A stretch of 64,000 nt of DNA, from positions 1 to 64,000 of the forward strand of contig NZ_BCTU01000003.1 of assembly GCF_001590925.1 (NCBI RefSeq), in the 5' to 3' direction. The notes below the pieces were generated by a model. It did not search any database and was not told where the DNA came from. It saw nothing but the letters and a program-made list of their open reading frames with translations. Below, one piece after another: positions 28,588 through 39,901 of the stretch. Positions within the stretch are counted from its first letter, which is position 1. The number at the start of each line of letters is the position of its first letter. This DNA is from Serratia plymuthica NBRC 102599 (GTDB lineage: Bacteria; Pseudomonadota; Gammaproteobacteria; Enterobacterales; Enterobacteriaceae). Both the position numbers and the translations under genes were made by a program.

Positions 28588-31500
28588 TGCAGGCGATGCC
28601 ACCTAACGCCGGCGGCCCCTCCCGCCTGTTTATTCTGCGCCCGGTCGCCACCACGCTGTTGATGGTAGCTATTTTGCTGGCGGGGATTATCGGCTACCGC
28701 TCCCTGCCGGTTTCCGCCCTGCCGGAGGTGGATTACCCGACCATTCAGGTGGTCACGCTGTATCCCGGCGCCAGCCCGGACGTGGTCACCTCGGCCATTA
28801 CCGCCCCGCTGGAGCGCCAGTTTGGCCAGATGTCCGGCCTGAAACAAATGGCATCGCAAAGCTCCGGCGGCGCGTCGGTGGTAACGCTGCAATTCCAGCT
28901 TGAGCTGCCGCTCGACGTCGCCGAGCAGGAAGTGCAGGCGGCGATCAACTCCGCCACCAACCTGCTGCCGAGCGATCTGCCCTACCCGCCGATTTACAGC
29001 AAGGTCAACCCTGCGGATCCACCTATAATGACGCTGGCCGTCACCTCGACCGCCATGCCGATGACCCAGGTGGAAGACATGGTGGAAACCCGTGTCGCGC
29101 AAAAAATTTCCCAGGTGACCGGCGTAGGTCTGGTTACCCTCTCCGGCGGCCAGCGGCCGGCGGTGCGCGTGAAGCTCAACGCCGCGGCGGTGGCCGCCTA
29201 CGGTCTGGACAGCGAAACCATCCGCACCGCCATCGGCAACGCTAACGTCAACTCCGCCAAAGGCAGCCTGGACGGGCCGACGCGCTCGGTGACGCTTTCC
29301 GCCAACGATCAGATGAAATCCGCCGACGACTACCGCCAGCTGATTGTCGCCTACCAAAACGGCGCGGCCATTCGGTTGCAGGATATCGCCACCATCGAAC
29401 AGGGGGCGGAAAATACCCGCCTGGCCGCCTGGGCCAACAAACAGCCGGCAATAGTGCTGAATATTCAACGCCAGCCGGGCGTGAACGTGATCACCACCGC
29501 CGACAGCATTCGCGAAATGTTGCCGCAGCTGATAAAAGGCCTGCCGAAGTCGGTGGACGTCAAGGTGCTGACCGATCGCACCACCACCATTCGCGCTTCG
29601 GTCAACGACGTGCAGTTTGAATTGCTGCTGGCGGTTGCGCTGGTAGTCATGGTGATTTACGTGTTCCTGCGCAACGTGCCGGCCACCATTATTCCGAGCG
29701 TCGCGGTACCGCTGTCACTGGTCGGCACCTTTGCCGCCATGTATTTTCTCGATTTCTCGATCAATAACCTGACGCTGATGGCGCTGACCATCGCCACCGG
29801 TTTTGTGGTCGATGACGCCATCGTGGTGATCGAAAACATCTCGCGCTATATCGAAAAGGGTGAAAAGCCGCTCGACGCGGCGCTGAAAGGCGCCGGCGAA
29901 ATCGGCTTCACCATTATCTCCCTGACCTTCTCGCTGGTGGCGGTATTGATTCCGCTGTTGTTTATGGGGGATATCGTTGGCCGGCTGTTCCGCGAGTTCG
30001 CCGTAACGCTGGCAGTGGCGATCCTGATTTCCGCCGTGGTGTCGCTGACGCTGACGCCGATGATGTGCGCGCGCATGCTGAGCCACGAATCGCTGCGCAA
30101 GCAGAACCGGTTTTCCGCCGCCTCCGAGCGCTTCTTCGACCGGGTGATTGCGCAGTACGGCAAGTGGCTGAAAATCGTGTTGAATCACCCGTGGCTGACG
30201 CTCGGCGTGGCGCTGAGCACCCTGGCGCTGACGGTGCTGTTGTATCTGCTGATCCCGAAAGGCTTCTTCCCGCTACAGGACAACGGCATTATTCAGGGCA
30301 CGGTGGAAGCGCCGCAGACGGTGTCGTTCAGCAATATGGCCGAACGCCAACAGCAGGTCGCGGCGGAAATCCTCAAAGATCCGGCGGTGGAAAGCCTGAC
30401 GTCGTTCGTCGGCGTCGATGGCAGCAACGCCACGCTCAACAGCGGCCGTTTGCAGATCAACCTTAAACCGCTGAGCGAGCGCAGTGAACGCATTCCGGCG
30501 ATCATCGCCCGCCTGCAACAGCAGAGCGCACAGTTCCCCGGTGTGAAGCTGTATCTGCAGCCGGTACAGGATCTGACCATCGACACCCAGGTCAGCCGCA
30601 CGCAATACCAGTTTACCTTGCAGGCGATGTCGCTGGACGATCTCAGCCTGTGGGTGCCGCAGTTGATGACCGAGCTGAAGCAGACGCCGCAGTTGGCGGA
30701 CGTGAGCAGCAACTGGCAGGATCAGGGGCTGGTGGCCTACGTGAATGTCGATCGCGATTCGGCCTCGCGCCTTGGCATCAGCATGAGCGACGTGGACAAC
30801 GCGCTGTACAACGCCTTCGGCCAGCGGCTGATCTCCACCATTTACACCCAGGCCAACCAGTATCGCGTGGTGCTGGAGCACGATGTCAGCACCACGCCGG
30901 GGCTGGCGGCGCTGAACGATATCCGTCTGACCAGCAGCAACGGCACCACGGTGCCGCTGAGCACCCTCGCCAAAATCGAGGAGCGCTTTGGGCCGCTGTC
31001 GGTCAACCATCTCGATCAATTCCCGGCGGCGACCATCTCGTTTAACGTGGCGGGCAACTATTCGCTCGGCGAAGCGGTGGACGCCATTAGCCTGGCGGAA
31101 AAAAATCTCAACATGCCGAAAGACATCACCACCCAGTTCCAGGGCGCGACGCTGGCGTTCCAGGCGGCGCTGGGCAGCACGCTGTGGCTGATCCTGGCGG
31201 CGGTGGTGGCGATGTATATCGTGCTGGGCGTGCTGTACGAGAGCTTTATTCACCCGGTGACCATTCTCTCCACCCTGCCGACCGCCGGGGTCGGCGCACT
31301 GCTGGCGCTGATGATGGCCGGCAGCGAGCTGGACGTGATTGCCATTATCGGCATCATCTTGCTGATCGGTATCGTGAAGAAAAACGCCATCATGATGATC
31401 GACTTCGCGCTGGCCGCCGAACGTGAGCAGGGCATGACGCCGTACGACGCGATTTATCAGGCCTGCCTGCTGCGTTTCCGTCCGATCCTGATGACCACGC

Positions 31501-31703
31501 TGGCGGCATTGCTTGGCGCGCTGCCGCTGATGCTCAGCACCGGCGCCGGCGCTGAGCTGCGTCACCCGCTCGGGGTTTGTATGGTCGGCGGGCTGGTGAT
31601 GAGCCAGATCCTGACGCTGTTCACCACGCCGGTGATCTACCTGCTGTTTGACAAACTGGCGCGCAATACCCGTCGCCAGCCCGATGCGCAGGAGTTGCCG
31701 TGA
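28587..31703 (+). CDS. mdtB: RND efflux pump subunit MdtB
   Basis: Proton-driven inner-membrane RND transporter subunit, 1038 residues, 12 TM helices with two large periplasmic loops. Conserved segments include [19 protein letters not shown] at the N-terminus and TM4 with the [14 protein letters not shown] proton-relay aspartates. The second-half [19 protein letters not shown] is also typical. It works with MdtC as a heterotrimer in E. coli, exporting novobiocin and bile salts. Translationally coupled to mdtA and mdtC. Confidence 0.97.
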   Translation: MQAMPPNAGGPSRLFILRPVATTLLMVAILLAGIIGYRSLPVSALPEVDYPTIQVVTLYPGASPDVVTSAITAPLERQFGQMSGLKQMASQSSGGASVVTLQFQLELPLDVAEQEVQAAINSATNLLPSDLPYPPIYSKVNPADPPIMTLAVTSTAMPMTQVEDMVETRVAQKISQVTGVGLVTLSGGQRPAVRVKLNAAAVAAYGLDSETIRTAIGNANVNSAKGSLDGPTRSVTLSANDQMKSADDYRQLIVAYQNGAAIRLQDIATIEQGAENTRLAAWANKQPAIVLNIQRQPGVNVITTADSIREMLPQLIKGLPKSVDVKVLTDRTTTIRASVNDVQFELLLAVALVVMVIYVFLRNVPATIIPSVAVPLSLVGTFAAMYFLDFSINNLTLMALTIATGFVVDDAIVVIENISRYIEKGEKPLDAALKGAGEIGFTIISLTFSLVAVLIPLLFMGDIVGRLFREFAVTLAVAILISAVVSLTLTPMMCARMLSHESLRKQNRFSAASERFFDRVIAQYGKWLKIVLNHPWLTLGVALSTLALTVLLYLLIPKGFFPLQDNGIIQGTVEAPQTVSFSNMAERQQQVAAEILKDPAVESLTSFVGVDGSNATLNSGRLQINLKPLSERSERIPAIIARLQQQSAQFPGVKLYLQPVQDLTIDTQVSRTQYQFTLQAMSLDDLSLWVPQLMTELKQTPQLADVSSNWQDQGLVAYVNVDRDSASRLGISMSDVDNALYNAFGQRLISTIYTQANQYRVVLEHDVSTTPGLAALNDIRLTSSNGTTVPLSTLAKIEERFGPLSVNHLDQFPAATISFNVAGNYSLGEAVDAISLAEKNLNMPKDITTQFQGATLAFQAALGSTLWLILAAVVAMYIVLGVLYESFIHPVTILSTLPTAGVGALLALMMAGSELDVIAIIGIILLIGIVKKNAIMMIDFALAAEREQGMTPYDAIYQACLLRFRPILMTTLAALLGALPLMLSTGAGAELRHPLGVCMVGGLVMSQILTLFTTPVIYLLFDKLARNTRRQPDAQELP

Positions 31704-34700
31704 AATTCTTCGCCCTGTTCATCTACCGGCCGGTCGCCACCACGCTGCTGACGCTGGCGATAGCCATCAGCGGTGTGATTGGCTTTAGCCTGCTGCCGGT
31801 CTCGCCGCTGCCGCAGGTCGATTACCCGGTGATTTCGATCAGCGCCTCACTGCCGGGTGCCGATCCGGAAACCATGGCCTCGTCGGTGGCGACACCTCTC
31901 GAGCGTGCGTTGGGGAGGATTGCCGGGGTCAATGAGATGACCTCGATGAGCTCGCTGGGCAGCACGCGGGTGATCCTGCAATTCGATCTCAATCGCGATA
32001 TCAACGGCGCCGCCCGCGACGTGCAGGCGGCGATCAACGCCGCGCAAAGCCTGCTGCCCACCGGCATGCCGAACCGCCCGAGTTACCGTAAGGTCAACCC
32101 GTCCGACGCGCCGATCATGATCCTGACGCTGACGTCGGAGACTTACAGCCAGGGCCAACTGTACGACTTTGCCTCCACAAAGCTGGCACAGAAAATCGCC
32201 CAGACCGAAGGCGTGGGCGACGTCTCGGTCGGCGGCAGCTCGCTGCCTGCGGTGCGGGTGGAGTTGAACCCGACCGCCCTGTTCAACCAGGGCGTATCGC
32301 TGGACACCGTGCGCCAGGCCATCAGCGGCGCCAACGTACGCAGGCCGCAGGGATCGGTGGAAAGCCCGCAGCAGCGCTGGCAGATCCAGGCCAACGACGA
32401 GTTGAAAACCGCCGATGCCTATCGGCCGTTGATTATCCACTACAACAACGGCTCGGCGGTGCGGCTGGGGGATGTGGCCGAGGTCAAAGACTCGGTACAG
32501 GACGTACGCAACGCCGGCATGACCAATGCCAAACCGGCGATTATTCTGGCGATCAGCCGTGCGCCGGACGCCAACATCATTGAAACCGTCGATCGCATTC
32601 GCGCCGAGCTGCCGACGTTGCAGGACAGTATTCCGGCGTCAATCCAGCTGAATATCGCCCAGGATCGTTCGCCGACCATTCGCGCCTCGCTGGCGGAAGT
32701 GGAGCAGTCGCTGGTGATCGCCATCGGCCTGGTGATCCTGGTGGTGTTCATCTTCCTGCGCTCCGGCCGCGCCACGCTGATCCCGGCGGTCGCGGTGCCG
32801 GTGTCGCTGATCGGCTCCTTCGCCGCCATGTACCTGTGCGGCTTCAGCCTGAATAACCTGTCGTTGATGGCGCTGACCATCGCCACCGGCTTTGTGGTCG
32901 ATGACGCTATCGTGGTGCTGGAGAATATCTCGCGCCACGTCGAGGCCGGCATGAAACCGCTCAACGCCGCGCTGCAAGGGGTGCGGGAGGTCGGCTTTAC
33001 CGTGCTGTCGATGAGCGTGTCGCTGGTGGCGGTGTTTATCCCGTTGCTGCTGATGGACGGCCTGCCCGGGCGGCTGTTTCGCGAGTTCGCCGTCACCCTG
33101 TCGGTGTCGATCGGGCTGTCGCTGATCGTCTCGCTGACGCTGACGCCAATGATGTGCGCCTACCTGCTGCGCCACCAGCCGGCGCGCGCGCAGCGGCGTA
33201 TTCGCGGCTTCGGCAAAATGTTGCTGGCCTTGCAACAGGGTTACGGCCGCTCGCTGAACTGGGTGCTCGGCCACTCGCGCTGGGTGCTGGCGATATTTTT
33301 CGCCACCATCGCGCTCAACGTCTGGCTGTATGTCAGCATCCCGAAAACCTTTTTCCCGGAACAGGATACCGGCCGCCTGCTGGGCTTTATCCAGGCTGAC
33401 CAGAGCATTTCTTTTCAGGCGATGCGAGTGAAACTGGAAGACTTCATGAAGATCGTGCGCGAAGACAAGGACGTGGAAAACGTCACCGGTTTTACCGGCG
33501 GTTCGCGCACCAACAGCGGGTCGATGTTTATCTCGCTGAAGCCGCTTTCGGTGCGCAGCGATGACGCGCAGAAGGTGATCGCCCGGCTGCGTGCCCGGCT
33601 GGCGAAAGAGCCGGGGGCCAGCCTGTTCCTGATGGCGGTGCAGGACATCCGCGTCGGCGGCCGGCAATCCAACGCCAGCTACCAGTACACGCTGCTGGCA
33701 GACGATCTCGCCGCGCTGCGCGAATGGGAGCCTAAGATCCGTACCGCACTGGCCGCGCTGCCGGAGCTGGCGGACGTCAACTCCGACCAACAGGACAAAG
33801 GCTCGGAGATGGATCTGATCTACGATCGTGAAACCATGGCACGGCTCGGCATTTCGGTCTCCGACGCCAACGCCCTGCTGAACAACGCCTTCGGTCAGCG
33901 GCAGATTTCCACCATCTATCAGCCGCTCAATCAGTACAAGGTGGTGATGGAAGTGGCACAGCCCTATACCCAGGACGTCAGCTCGCTGGACAAGATGTTC
34001 GTGATAAACAAAGACGGCAAGGCGATCCCGCTGGCCTATTTCGCCCGCTGGCAGCCGGCCAATGCACCACTGTCGGTCAACCATCAGGGGCTGTCGGCGG
34101 CCTCGACCATCTCCTTTAACCTGCCGGACGGCGGCAGCTTGTCAGACGCCACCGCCGCGGTGGAACGCACCATAACGGCGCTCGGTGTGCCGTCCACGGT
34201 GCGCGGCGCCTTTGCCGGCACCGCGCAGGTATTCCAGGACACGCTGAAATCCCAGCTGTTCCTGATCGCCGCCGCAATCGCCACGGTGTATATCGTGCTC
34301 GGCGTACTCTACGAGAGCTATATTCACCCGCTGACTATCTTGTCGACCCTGCCTTCCGCCGGGGTCGGCGCGTTGCTGGCGCTGGAGCTGTTCGGCGCCC
34401 CCTTCAGCCTGATCGCGTTGATCGGCATTATGCTGTTGATCGGCATCGTGAAGAAGAACGCCATCATGATGGTCGACTTCGCCCTCGATGCGCAGCGCAA
34501 CGGCGGCATCGGCGCACGAGAAGCCATTTTCCAGGCCTGTCTGCTGCGTTTTCGGCCAATCATGATGACCACGCTGGCGGCGCTGTTCGGCGCATTGCCG
34601 CTGGTGCTGACCAGCGGTGACGGCGCGGAGCTGCGCCAGCCGCTCGGCATCACCATCGCCGGCGGTCTGATCATGAGCCAGTTGCTGACGCTGTACACCA

Positions 34701-34780
34701 CGCCGGTGGTGTATCTGTATTTTGACCGGCTGCAGATGAAGTTCCGGCGCGGCAAGAAATTGGATCCGCTGCCTCACTAA
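31700..34780 (+). CDS. mdtC: RND efflux pump subunit MdtC
   Basis: Second RND subunit of the MdtABC pump, 1026 residues, near-identical in layout to E. coli Mdt[21 protein letters not shown] at the start, the [14 protein letters not shown] relay region, and [19 protein letters not shown]. It starts with GTG at 31700, overlapping the mdtB stop (GTGA), with GGAG upstream. The tail ends shortly after the last TM helix, as in the family. Confidence 0.97.
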   Translation: MKFFALFIYRPVATTLLTLAIAISGVIGFSLLPVSPLPQVDYPVISISASLPGADPETMASSVATPLERALGRIAGVNEMTSMSSLGSTRVILQFDLNRDINGAARDVQAAINAAQSLLPTGMPNRPSYRKVNPSDAPIMILTLTSETYSQGQLYDFASTKLAQKIAQTEGVGDVSVGGSSLPAVRVELNPTALFNQGVSLDTVRQAISGANVRRPQGSVESPQQRWQIQANDELKTADAYRPLIIHYNNGSAVRLGDVAEVKDSVQDVRNAGMTNAKPAIILAISRAPDANIIETVDRIRAELPTLQDSIPASIQLNIAQDRSPTIRASLAEVEQSLVIAIGLVILVVFIFLRSGRATLIPAVAVPVSLIGSFAAMYLCGFSLNNLSLMALTIATGFVVDDAIVVLENISRHVEAGMKPLNAALQGVREVGFTVLSMSVSLVAVFIPLLLMDGLPGRLFREFAVTLSVSIGLSLIVSLTLTPMMCAYLLRHQPARAQRRIRGFGKMLLALQQGYGRSLNWVLGHSRWVLAIFFATIALNVWLYVSIPKTFFPEQDTGRLLGFIQADQSISFQAMRVKLEDFMKIVREDKDVENVTGFTGGSRTNSGSMFISLKPLSVRSDDAQKVIARLRARLAKEPGASLFLMAVQDIRVGGRQSNASYQYTLLADDLAALREWEPKIRTALAALPELADVNSDQQDKGSEMDLIYDRETMARLGISVSDANALLNNAFGQRQISTIYQPLNQYKVVMEVAQPYTQDVSSLDKMFVINKDGKAIPLAYFARWQPANAPLSVNHQGLSAASTISFNLPDGGSLSDATAAVERTITALGVPSTVRGAFAGTAQVFQDTLKSQLFLIAAAIATVYIVLGVLYESYIHPLTILSTLPSAGVGALLALELFGAPFSLIALIGIMLLIGIVKKNAIMMVDFALDAQRNGGIGAREAIFQACLLRFRPIMMTTLAALFGALPLVLTSGDGAELRQPLGITIAGGLIMSQLLTLYTTPVVYLYFDRLQMKFRRGKKLDPLPH

Positions 34781-34799
34781 TGATTAACCCGGTTGACTG

Positions 34800-36233
34800 A
34801 TGATCATAAAACGCACCGCCTCAGTACAGTGGCAACTCTGGATCGTGGCGTTCGGCTTCTTTATGCAGACGCTGGACACCACCATCGTCAACACCGCCCT
34901 GCCGTCGATGGCCGTCAGCCTGGGGGAGAACCCGCTGCGCATGCAGTCGGTGATCGTCTCCTACGTGCTGACGGTAGCCGTGATGCTGCCCTCCAGCGGC
35001 TGGCTGGCGGATCGGGTTGGGGTGCAGCGGGTGTTCTTCAGCGCCATCGTGCTGTTCACCCTCGGCTCAATCCTCTGCGCCCGTTCGGAAACCCTGAATG
35101 AGCTGATCGCCTCGCGGGTGATCCAGGGCATCGGCGGCGCGATGATGGTGCCGGTCGGCCGCCTGACGGTGATGAAGATCGTGCCGCGCGAGCAATATAT
35201 GGCGGCAATGACCTTCGTCACCCTGCCCGGCCAAATCGGCCCGCTGATGGGGCCGGCGCTGGGTGGTTTTTTGGTGCAGTACGCCAGCTGGCACTGGATT
35301 TTCCTGATCAATATCCCGGTCGGCATCGCCGGCGCCATCGCCACGCTGCTGCTGATGCCCAACTACCGCATGCAGACCCGGCGCTTCGACGTCAGCGGTT
35401 TTATCATGCTGGCGATCGGGATGGCGACGCTGACGCTGGCGCTCGACGGCCACAAGGGCATGGGGCTGTCCATCGCCACTATCGCCGGGCTGGTGGCGAT
35501 GGGCATTGCGGCGCTGGCAGGTTACTGGTGGCATGCGCGCGGAAACAGCCGGGCATTGTTCTCCCTGCGGCTGTTCAGAACCCAGACCTACAAGGTGGGG
35601 CTGACCGCCAGCCTGCTGGGCCGTATCGGCAGCGGCATGCTGCCGTTTATGACCCCGCTGTTCATGCAGGTGGGCATGGGGTTTTCCCCGTTCCACGCCG
35701 GGCTGATGATGATCCCGATGATTATCGGCAGCATGGGGATGAAGCGTATCGTGGTTCGGGTGGTTAACCGTTTCGGTTACCGTAACGTGCTGGTGGCCGC
35801 CACGCTGATGCTGGCGTTGATCAGCCTGAGCTTCCCGCTGGTGGCGATGATCGACTGGATCTGGCTACTGCCGGCGGTGCTGTTCTTCCAGGGCATGGTC
35901 AACTCGCTGCGCTTCTCGGCAATGAATACCCTGACGCTGAAAGATTTGCCGGACCGGCTGGCCAGCAGCGGCAACAGCCTGCTGTCGATGGTGATGCAGC
36001 TGTCCATGAGCCTCGGCGTCAGCATCGCCGGGATCCTGATTGGCAGCTTTGCCCATCACCAGGTGGTCACCGACAGCCCGGCGATACACAGCGCATTTAT
36101 TTACAGCTACTGCTGTATGGCGTTAATCATTGCCCTGCCCGCGCTGGCTTTTGCCCGCGTGCCGCCGGATAGCGCGCCAAACCGCACGCTGACCAAAGAG
36201 CCGGGCACCGGTTCAACGAGGTTACAAAAATGA
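34800..36233 (+). CDS. mdtD: MFS transporter MdtD
   Basis: A 477-residue DHA2-type major facilitator with 14 predicted TM helices. [20 protein letters not shown] in TM1 is diagnostic of the family; [10 protein letters not shown] and [17 protein letters not shown] follow. In E. coli MdtD is encoded in the same operon but is not needed for MdtABC drug export. The start has only a weak SD; coupling to the baeS start (ATGA overlap) shows it is inside the operon. Confidence 0.94.
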   Translation: MIIKRTASVQWQLWIVAFGFFMQTLDTTIVNTALPSMAVSLGENPLRMQSVIVSYVLTVAVMLPSSGWLADRVGVQRVFFSAIVLFTLGSILCARSETLNELIASRVIQGIGGAMMVPVGRLTVMKIVPREQYMAAMTFVTLPGQIGPLMGPALGGFLVQYASWHWIFLINIPVGIAGAIATLLLMPNYRMQTRRFDVSGFIMLAIGMATLTLALDGHKGMGLSIATIAGLVAMGIAALAGYWWHARGNSRALFSLRLFRTQTYKVGLTASLLGRIGSGMLPFMTPLFMQVGMGFSPFHAGLMMIPMIIGSMGMKRIVVRVVNRFGYRNVLVAATLMLALISLSFPLVAMIDWIWLLPAVLFFQGMVNSLRFSAMNTLTLKDLPDRLASSGNSLLSMVMQLSMSLGVSIAGILIGSFAHHQVVTDSPAIHSAFIYSYCCMALIIALPALAFARVPPDSAPNRTLTKEPGTGSTRLQK

Positions 36234-37612
36234 GAATAGGCATCACCGGGAAACTGTTTCTGGCCATCTTCGCCACCTGCATGCTGGTGCTGATCACCAT
36301 GCACTGGGGCGTGCGCGTCAGCTTTGAACGCGGTTTCATCGGCTACATCAAGCACAGCAACGAACAACGTATCAACATGCTGAGCGAAGCGCTGGAAGAA
36401 CAGTACAGCCATCACGGCAACTGGGTTTTTCTGCGCAATAACGATCAGGTGATTTACCAGATCATGCGCTCGTTCGAACAAAACAGCGACAGCAGCCATA
36501 ATCTGCCGCCCAAAGGCTGGCGCACTCAGTTTTGGGTGGTGGACAATCAATTCAACCGGCTGGTGGGACATTCCGGCCCGGTGCCCAAAGAAGGCCCGCG
36601 CCATCCGATCCGCTACAACAACGAAATCGTCGGCTGGGTGATCACCACGCCGGTCGAGCGGCTGACCCGCAATACCGATATCAATTTCGACCAGCAGCAA
36701 AAGCGCACCAGTTGGATGATAGTCGCACTCTCCACGCTGCTGGCGGCGGCGGTGACCTGGTTGATGTCGCGCGGGCTGTTGGCCCCGGTCAAACGGCTGG
36801 TCGCCGGCACCCACCGGCTGGCGGCCGGTGATTTCAGTACCCGCGTGACCGTCGACAGCCAGGATGAGCTCGGCCGCTTGGCGCAGGATTTCAATCAGCT
36901 CGCCACCTCGCTGGAAAAGAACGAGCAGATGCGGCGCGCTTTTATGGCCGACGTGTCGCATGAGTTGCGCACCCCGCTGGCGGTACTGCGTGGCGAACTG
37001 GAGGCATTGCAGGACGGCGTACGCCAGCCGACGCAGGCGTCGCTCAGCTCGCTGCAGGCGGAGGTCTCCACCCTGACCAAACTGGTGGACGATCTGCATC
37101 AGCTTTCGCTGTCCGATCTCGGCGCACTGGCCTACCGTAAATCGTCGGTCGACTGCGTACATTTGCTGCAAATTGCGGTCGCCACCTTCCGCGAGCGTTT
37201 TCGCGCCAAAGGGCTTGAGATCGTCACCCTGCTGCCGGAACAGGCGCCGCTGTTCGGCGATCCCGATCGTCTCAATCAGTTGTTCAACAACCTGCTGGAG
37301 AACAGCCTGCGCTATACCGACGCCGGTGGTAAGCTGGAGATTGGCGCAGAACAGTTGCCGGGGCGGCTGCGGCTTTACTGGCAGGACAGCGGGCCCGGCG
37401 TCAACGACGAACAGCTGGCGCGCATTTTCGAACGCTTCTACCGCACCGAAGGCTCGCGCAACCGTGCCAGCGGCGGTTCCGGCCTGGGGCTGTCGATTTG
37501 TCAAAACATCGTGGAAGCCCACAACGGCCAGATCTTTGCTGCGCACTCGCCTTTGGGCGGCGTGCGGATTACAGTAGAATTTGCCACCCCGATAATGAAT
37601 AAGGCGCCATGA
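36230..37612 (+). CDS. baeS: Envelope-stress sensor histidine kinase BaeS
   Basis: Inner-membrane sensor kinase, 460 residues. TM1 (about 8-30), a periplasmic sensor to about residue 160, TM2 (about 163-185) and HAMP follow in order. The phospho-acceptor motif is [19 protein letters not shown]. The ATP-binding domain has the N box [18 protein letters not shown] and [10 protein letters not shown]. It responds in E. coli to envelope stress and phosphorylates BaeR. It overlaps mdtD and baeR by 4 bp each. Confidence 0.97.
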   Translation: MRIGITGKLFLAIFATCMLVLITMHWGVRVSFERGFIGYIKHSNEQRINMLSEALEEQYSHHGNWVFLRNNDQVIYQIMRSFEQNSDSSHNLPPKGWRTQFWVVDNQFNRLVGHSGPVPKEGPRHPIRYNNEIVGWVITTPVERLTRNTDINFDQQQKRTSWMIVALSTLLAAAVTWLMSRGLLAPVKRLVAGTHRLAAGDFSTRVTVDSQDELGRLAQDFNQLATSLEKNEQMRRAFMADVSHELRTPLAVLRGELEALQDGVRQPTQASLSSLQAEVSTLTKLVDDLHQLSLSDLGALAYRKSSVDCVHLLQIAVATFRERFRAKGLEIVTLLPEQAPLFGDPDRLNQLFNNLLENSLRYTDAGGKLEIGAEQLPGRLRLYWQDSGPGVNDEQLARIFERFYRTEGSRNRASGGSGLGLSICQNIVEAHNGQIFAAHSPLGGVRITVEFATPIMNKAP

Positions 37613-38328
37613 TGGAATCCCAGAATCAGCCGTTGCAAATCATGATTGTTGAAGACGAACCCAAACTGGGCCAACTGCTGGTGGACTATCTGCAGGCCGC
37701 GGGATACGCCACCCGCTGGCTGACCAACGGCAGCGAGGTGGTGCCAGCGGTACATGAACACTCCCCGGCGCTGATCCTGCTGGATTTAATGCTGCCGGGC
37801 AGCGACGGGTTGACGGTATGCCGCGAACTGCGCCGTTTTACCGATGTTCCGGTGGTGATGGTGACGGCGAAGATTGAGGAGATTGATCGCCTGCTGGGGC
37901 TGGAGATTGGCGCGGACGATTACATCTGCAAGCCTTACAGCCCGCGAGAAGTGGTGGCTCGGGTGAAAACCATTTTACGCCGCTGCTATCGGCCGCTGGA
38001 AAATCAGCAGGAAGAAACGCAGTTGCATATCGACGAACCGCGCTTTCAGGCCAGCTATCAAGGCCAGATGCTGGATCTCACCCCGGCGGAATTCCGCCTG
38101 TTGAAAACCCTGGCCAGCCAGCCGGGCAACGTCTTCTCGCGTGAGCAGTTGCTGAACAATCTGTATGACGACTACCGGGTGGTCACCGACCGAACCATCG
38201 ACAGCCATATCAAAAACCTGCGGCGCAAGCTGGAGCTGATCGACGGTGAAAAGTCGTTTATTCGCTCGGTATACGGCGTGGGTTATCGCTGGGAATCCGA
38301 ACCCTGCCGGCTGATAAACGGGCTATAG
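37609..38328 (+). CDS. baeR: Response regulator BaeR
   Basis: OmpR/PhoB-family regulator, 239 residues. The receiver has [12 protein letters not shown], the phospho-acceptor Asp in [13 protein letters not shown], and the conserved Lys in [11 protein letters not shown] winged-helix DNA-binding domain ([20 protein letters not shown]) closes the protein. In E. coli it activates mdtABCD, spy and acrD. The last 6 bp overlap the convergent vapC. Confidence 0.97.
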   Translation: MMESQNQPLQIMIVEDEPKLGQLLVDYLQAAGYATRWLTNGSEVVPAVHEHSPALILLDLMLPGSDGLTVCRELRRFTDVPVVMVTAKIEEIDRLLGLEIGADDYICKPYSPREVVARVKTILRRCYRPLENQQEETQLHIDEPRFQASYQGQMLDLTPAEFRLLKTLASQPGNVFSREQLLNNLYDDYRVVTDRTIDSHIKNLRRKLELIDGEKSFIRSVYGVGYRWESEPCRLINGL

Positions 38329-38712
38329 GGTCCAGTCTTCAACGTCCAGCCCGGACACCATGCCGAAGGCCCGATCGCTAGTGACCATTGTCGCGCCCCG
38401 GCTAAGCGCATGCGCGGCAATCAACTGGTCCAGCGCGCCCAGGACTTTGCCTTTTTTCTCCATGCTCGCCCGCATCACGCCATAACAGCGGGCAGCTTCG
38501 CTATCCCAGTCATAAACGGTCACCGCGGCTAAAAACGCCGTTACCATGGCTTTCAACGCTTTACTCTGCCGCTTGGCCACGCCAAAAAGCAGCTCTGCCT
38601 CCGTGATGCTGGAAATGCATACGGTGGAAGGCGGCACCTTTTCCATCGCACTCAGCAAACCTGGGTGCCGGCGAAACAGGTGGCTCACGGTATTGGTGTC
38701 AAACATATACAT
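38323..38712 (-). CDS. vapC: VapC-family PIN-domain ribonuclease toxin
   Basis: A 129-residue PIN nuclease, by homology to enterobacterial VapC/MvpA a likely initiator-tRNA cleaver. Acidic active-site residues are visible: D5 in [10 protein letters not shown], the Glu in ITEAELLFG, the Asp in [11 protein letters not shown] and the Asp in VTSDRAF. It starts 2 bp after the vapB stop and overlaps the end of baeR by 6 bp. All catalytic residues are present, so it should be active. Confidence 0.92.
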   Translation of the reverse strand: MYMFDTNTVSHLFRRHPGLLSAMEKVPPSTVCISSITEAELLFGVAKRQSKALKAMVTAFLAAVTVYDWDSEAARCYGVMRASMEKKGKVLGALDQLIAAHALSRGATMVTSDRAFGMVSGLDVEDWTL

Positions 38713-38714
38713 GC

Positions 38715-38978
38715 TTACTCTTCCTCTGCGAAAGGATCCCGGTCGGCAATGCCCTGTTGGCGTTCATCCGCGCCCAGAAAATCATGCGGTACCGGCGTTT
38801 TGGCGATTATGTTCAACAGCGGCTCCCAACTGTCCGGTTTTGCAGGGTATTTCGATAAAATCACATTCCCCTCCCGATCGCGGCGGATATATACGCGATC
38901 TGTGTCAAATTCGAATTCCACGGGTAACCTCACCGCCTGATTTCTGCCATTTTTAAACAGCTTTGCGATTCTTTCCAT
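38715..38978 (-). CDS. vapB: VapB-family antitoxin
   Basis: An 87-residue antitoxin with an N-terminal SpoVT/AbrB-like DNA-binding domain (MERIAKLFKNGRNQAVRLPV; VYIRRDREGNVILS) and an acidic C-terminal toxin-binding tail (AEEE end). ATG 38978 has a perfect SD (AGGAGG) at spacing 6; longer frames upstream do not match the family. It lies directly behind an inverted-repeat operator. Confidence 0.92.
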   Translation of the reverse strand: MERIAKLFKNGRNQAVRLPVEFEFDTDRVYIRRDREGNVILSKYPAKPDSWEPLLNIIAKTPVPHDFLGADERQQGIADRDPFAEEE

Positions 38979-38991
38979 CTGCACCCTCCTG

Positions 38992-39019
38992 ACAGGCATA
39001 GGCCTAAGCATATGCCTGT
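38992..39019 (-). promoter_or_regulatory. Operator palindrome of vapBC
   Basis: Perfect 9-bp arms ACAGGCATA (38992-39000) and TATGCCTGT (39011-39019) are separated by 10 bp, just upstream of the vapB ribosome site. VapBC complexes repress their own promoter through such palindromes, so this is the likely autoregulation site. Confidence 0.7.
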
Positions 39020-39327
39020 ACCGCGTCGATGCCAAGATGCTTCGCTTGTTTTTTAATCGCATTGTTTTGCGATGCGGCAAACCTTAACGCGCAATGCCCT
39101 TCAGCGGAATACCGCGTTATCCAATGTGCGGCAAGCTACGCAATTTGGGCATCGGGCTCGCCATTAGCTTCTCGTGCTTTGGCGCCCCTTGCTGATGAAA
39201 TTCAACGCCAACGCAAAAAAATTGCGTCTTTTTTAAGCTATGCTGCGCAAAGGATGTTTATTAGCCGCTCAATTTCAAGCTATTGGCTACACTTACATCA
39301 CTTATCGGAACCCACAGGAGAGGAACC
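39020..39327 (+). other. Intergenic region between vapB and yegP
   Basis: No coding frame with a family match is seen on either strand. The only clear structure is a small terminator-like hairpin at 39211-39234. The last 30 bp hold the yegP ribosome site. Confidence 0.5.
39211..39234 (+). terminator. Terminator-like hairpin upstream of yegP
   Basis: ACGCAA-AAAAA-TTGCGT followed by C and six T. No plus-strand gene lies directly upstream, so it may end an unrecognised short transcript or read-through from baeR. Confidence 0.4.
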
Positions 39328-39666
39328 ATGGCAATCGGTCACTATGAGCTGAAAAAAGCAAAGAATGGGCAATACCACTTCAACCTGAAAGCCAGTAATG
39401 GCGAAATCATTTTGGGCAGTGAGATGTACGCCAGCAAAGCCTCGGCGGAGAATGGCATTGCCTCGGTGCAAACCAATTCGCCTCAGGAAGCGCAGTACGA
39501 ATTGAAACACAGCACCAGCAATCAACCTTACTTTGTACTGAAAGCCAAGAACCATCAGGTGATCGGCGTCAGTGAAATGTACAGTTCTGAAACTGCGGCG
39601 AAAAACGGCATTCAGTCGGTGATCAAGAACGGCCCAAGCACCGACGTGCGCGATTTAAGCGCGTAA
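39328..39666 (+). CDS. yegP: YegP, DUF1508 protein
   Basis: A 112-residue soluble protein of two tandem DUF1508 repeats. Each holds the pattern Y.(F/L)..K.(N/S)G or A.N..(I/V)....MY.S..AA.NGI.SV (KASAENGIASVQTNSPQEAQ in the first; TAAKNGIQSVIKNGP in the second). It matches E. coli YegP, next to yegQ there too. ATG 39328 follows GGAGAGGAACC. Function unknown. Confidence 0.93.
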   Translation: MAIGHYELKKAKNGQYHFNLKASNGEIILGSEMYASKASAENGIASVQTNSPQEAQYELKHSTSNQPYFVLKAKNHQVIGVSEMYSSETAAKNGIQSVIKNGPSTDVRDLSA

Positions 39667-39679
39667 CTTCGTCACCCGG

Positions 39680-39706
39680 CGCGCGATGATCGCCATCGCG
39701 CGTTTT
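39680..39706 (+). terminator. Rho-independent terminator of yegP
   Basis: CGCGCGATG-ATCGC-CATCGCGCG followed by TTTTT, 13 bp after the stop. Confidence 0.85.
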
Positions 39707-39813
39707 TCTTATGACCGGGATCAATCCCCCTGTAATAAATCCGGTTAACTGCTGATTTTTTGCCGCTCTGCCGCTACAATCCCCCGCTTTTACTGCGCCA
39801 TTTGGTGGTGCGT

Positions 39814-39873
39814 TATACCCACTGGCTTTCATGTTGCAGTCAACAAAGCTGCAGTTTGAAAGACACAGGTATA
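39814..39873. repeat. Palindromic element upstream of yegQ (related to 48931-48980)
   Basis: Nested inverted arms TATACC/GGTATA, CTTTCA/TGAAAG and TGCAG/CTGCA fold into one long imperfect hairpin. Its left arm (CACTGGCTTTCATGTTGCAG) matches the left arm of the element at 48931-48980 at 17 of 20 positions, suggesting a dispersed family. It ends 28 bp before the yegQ start and could lie in its leader. Confidence 0.5.
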
Positions 39874-39901
39874 CTGACCTGAAATCAGACCGAGACTCAT
39901 T

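Noticed and set aside
30273-31565. Minus-strand frame of 430 codons opposite mdtB
   Set aside because: Shadow of a highly conserved RND gene; similar shadows occur opposite mdtC, baeS, yegQ and mgtE.
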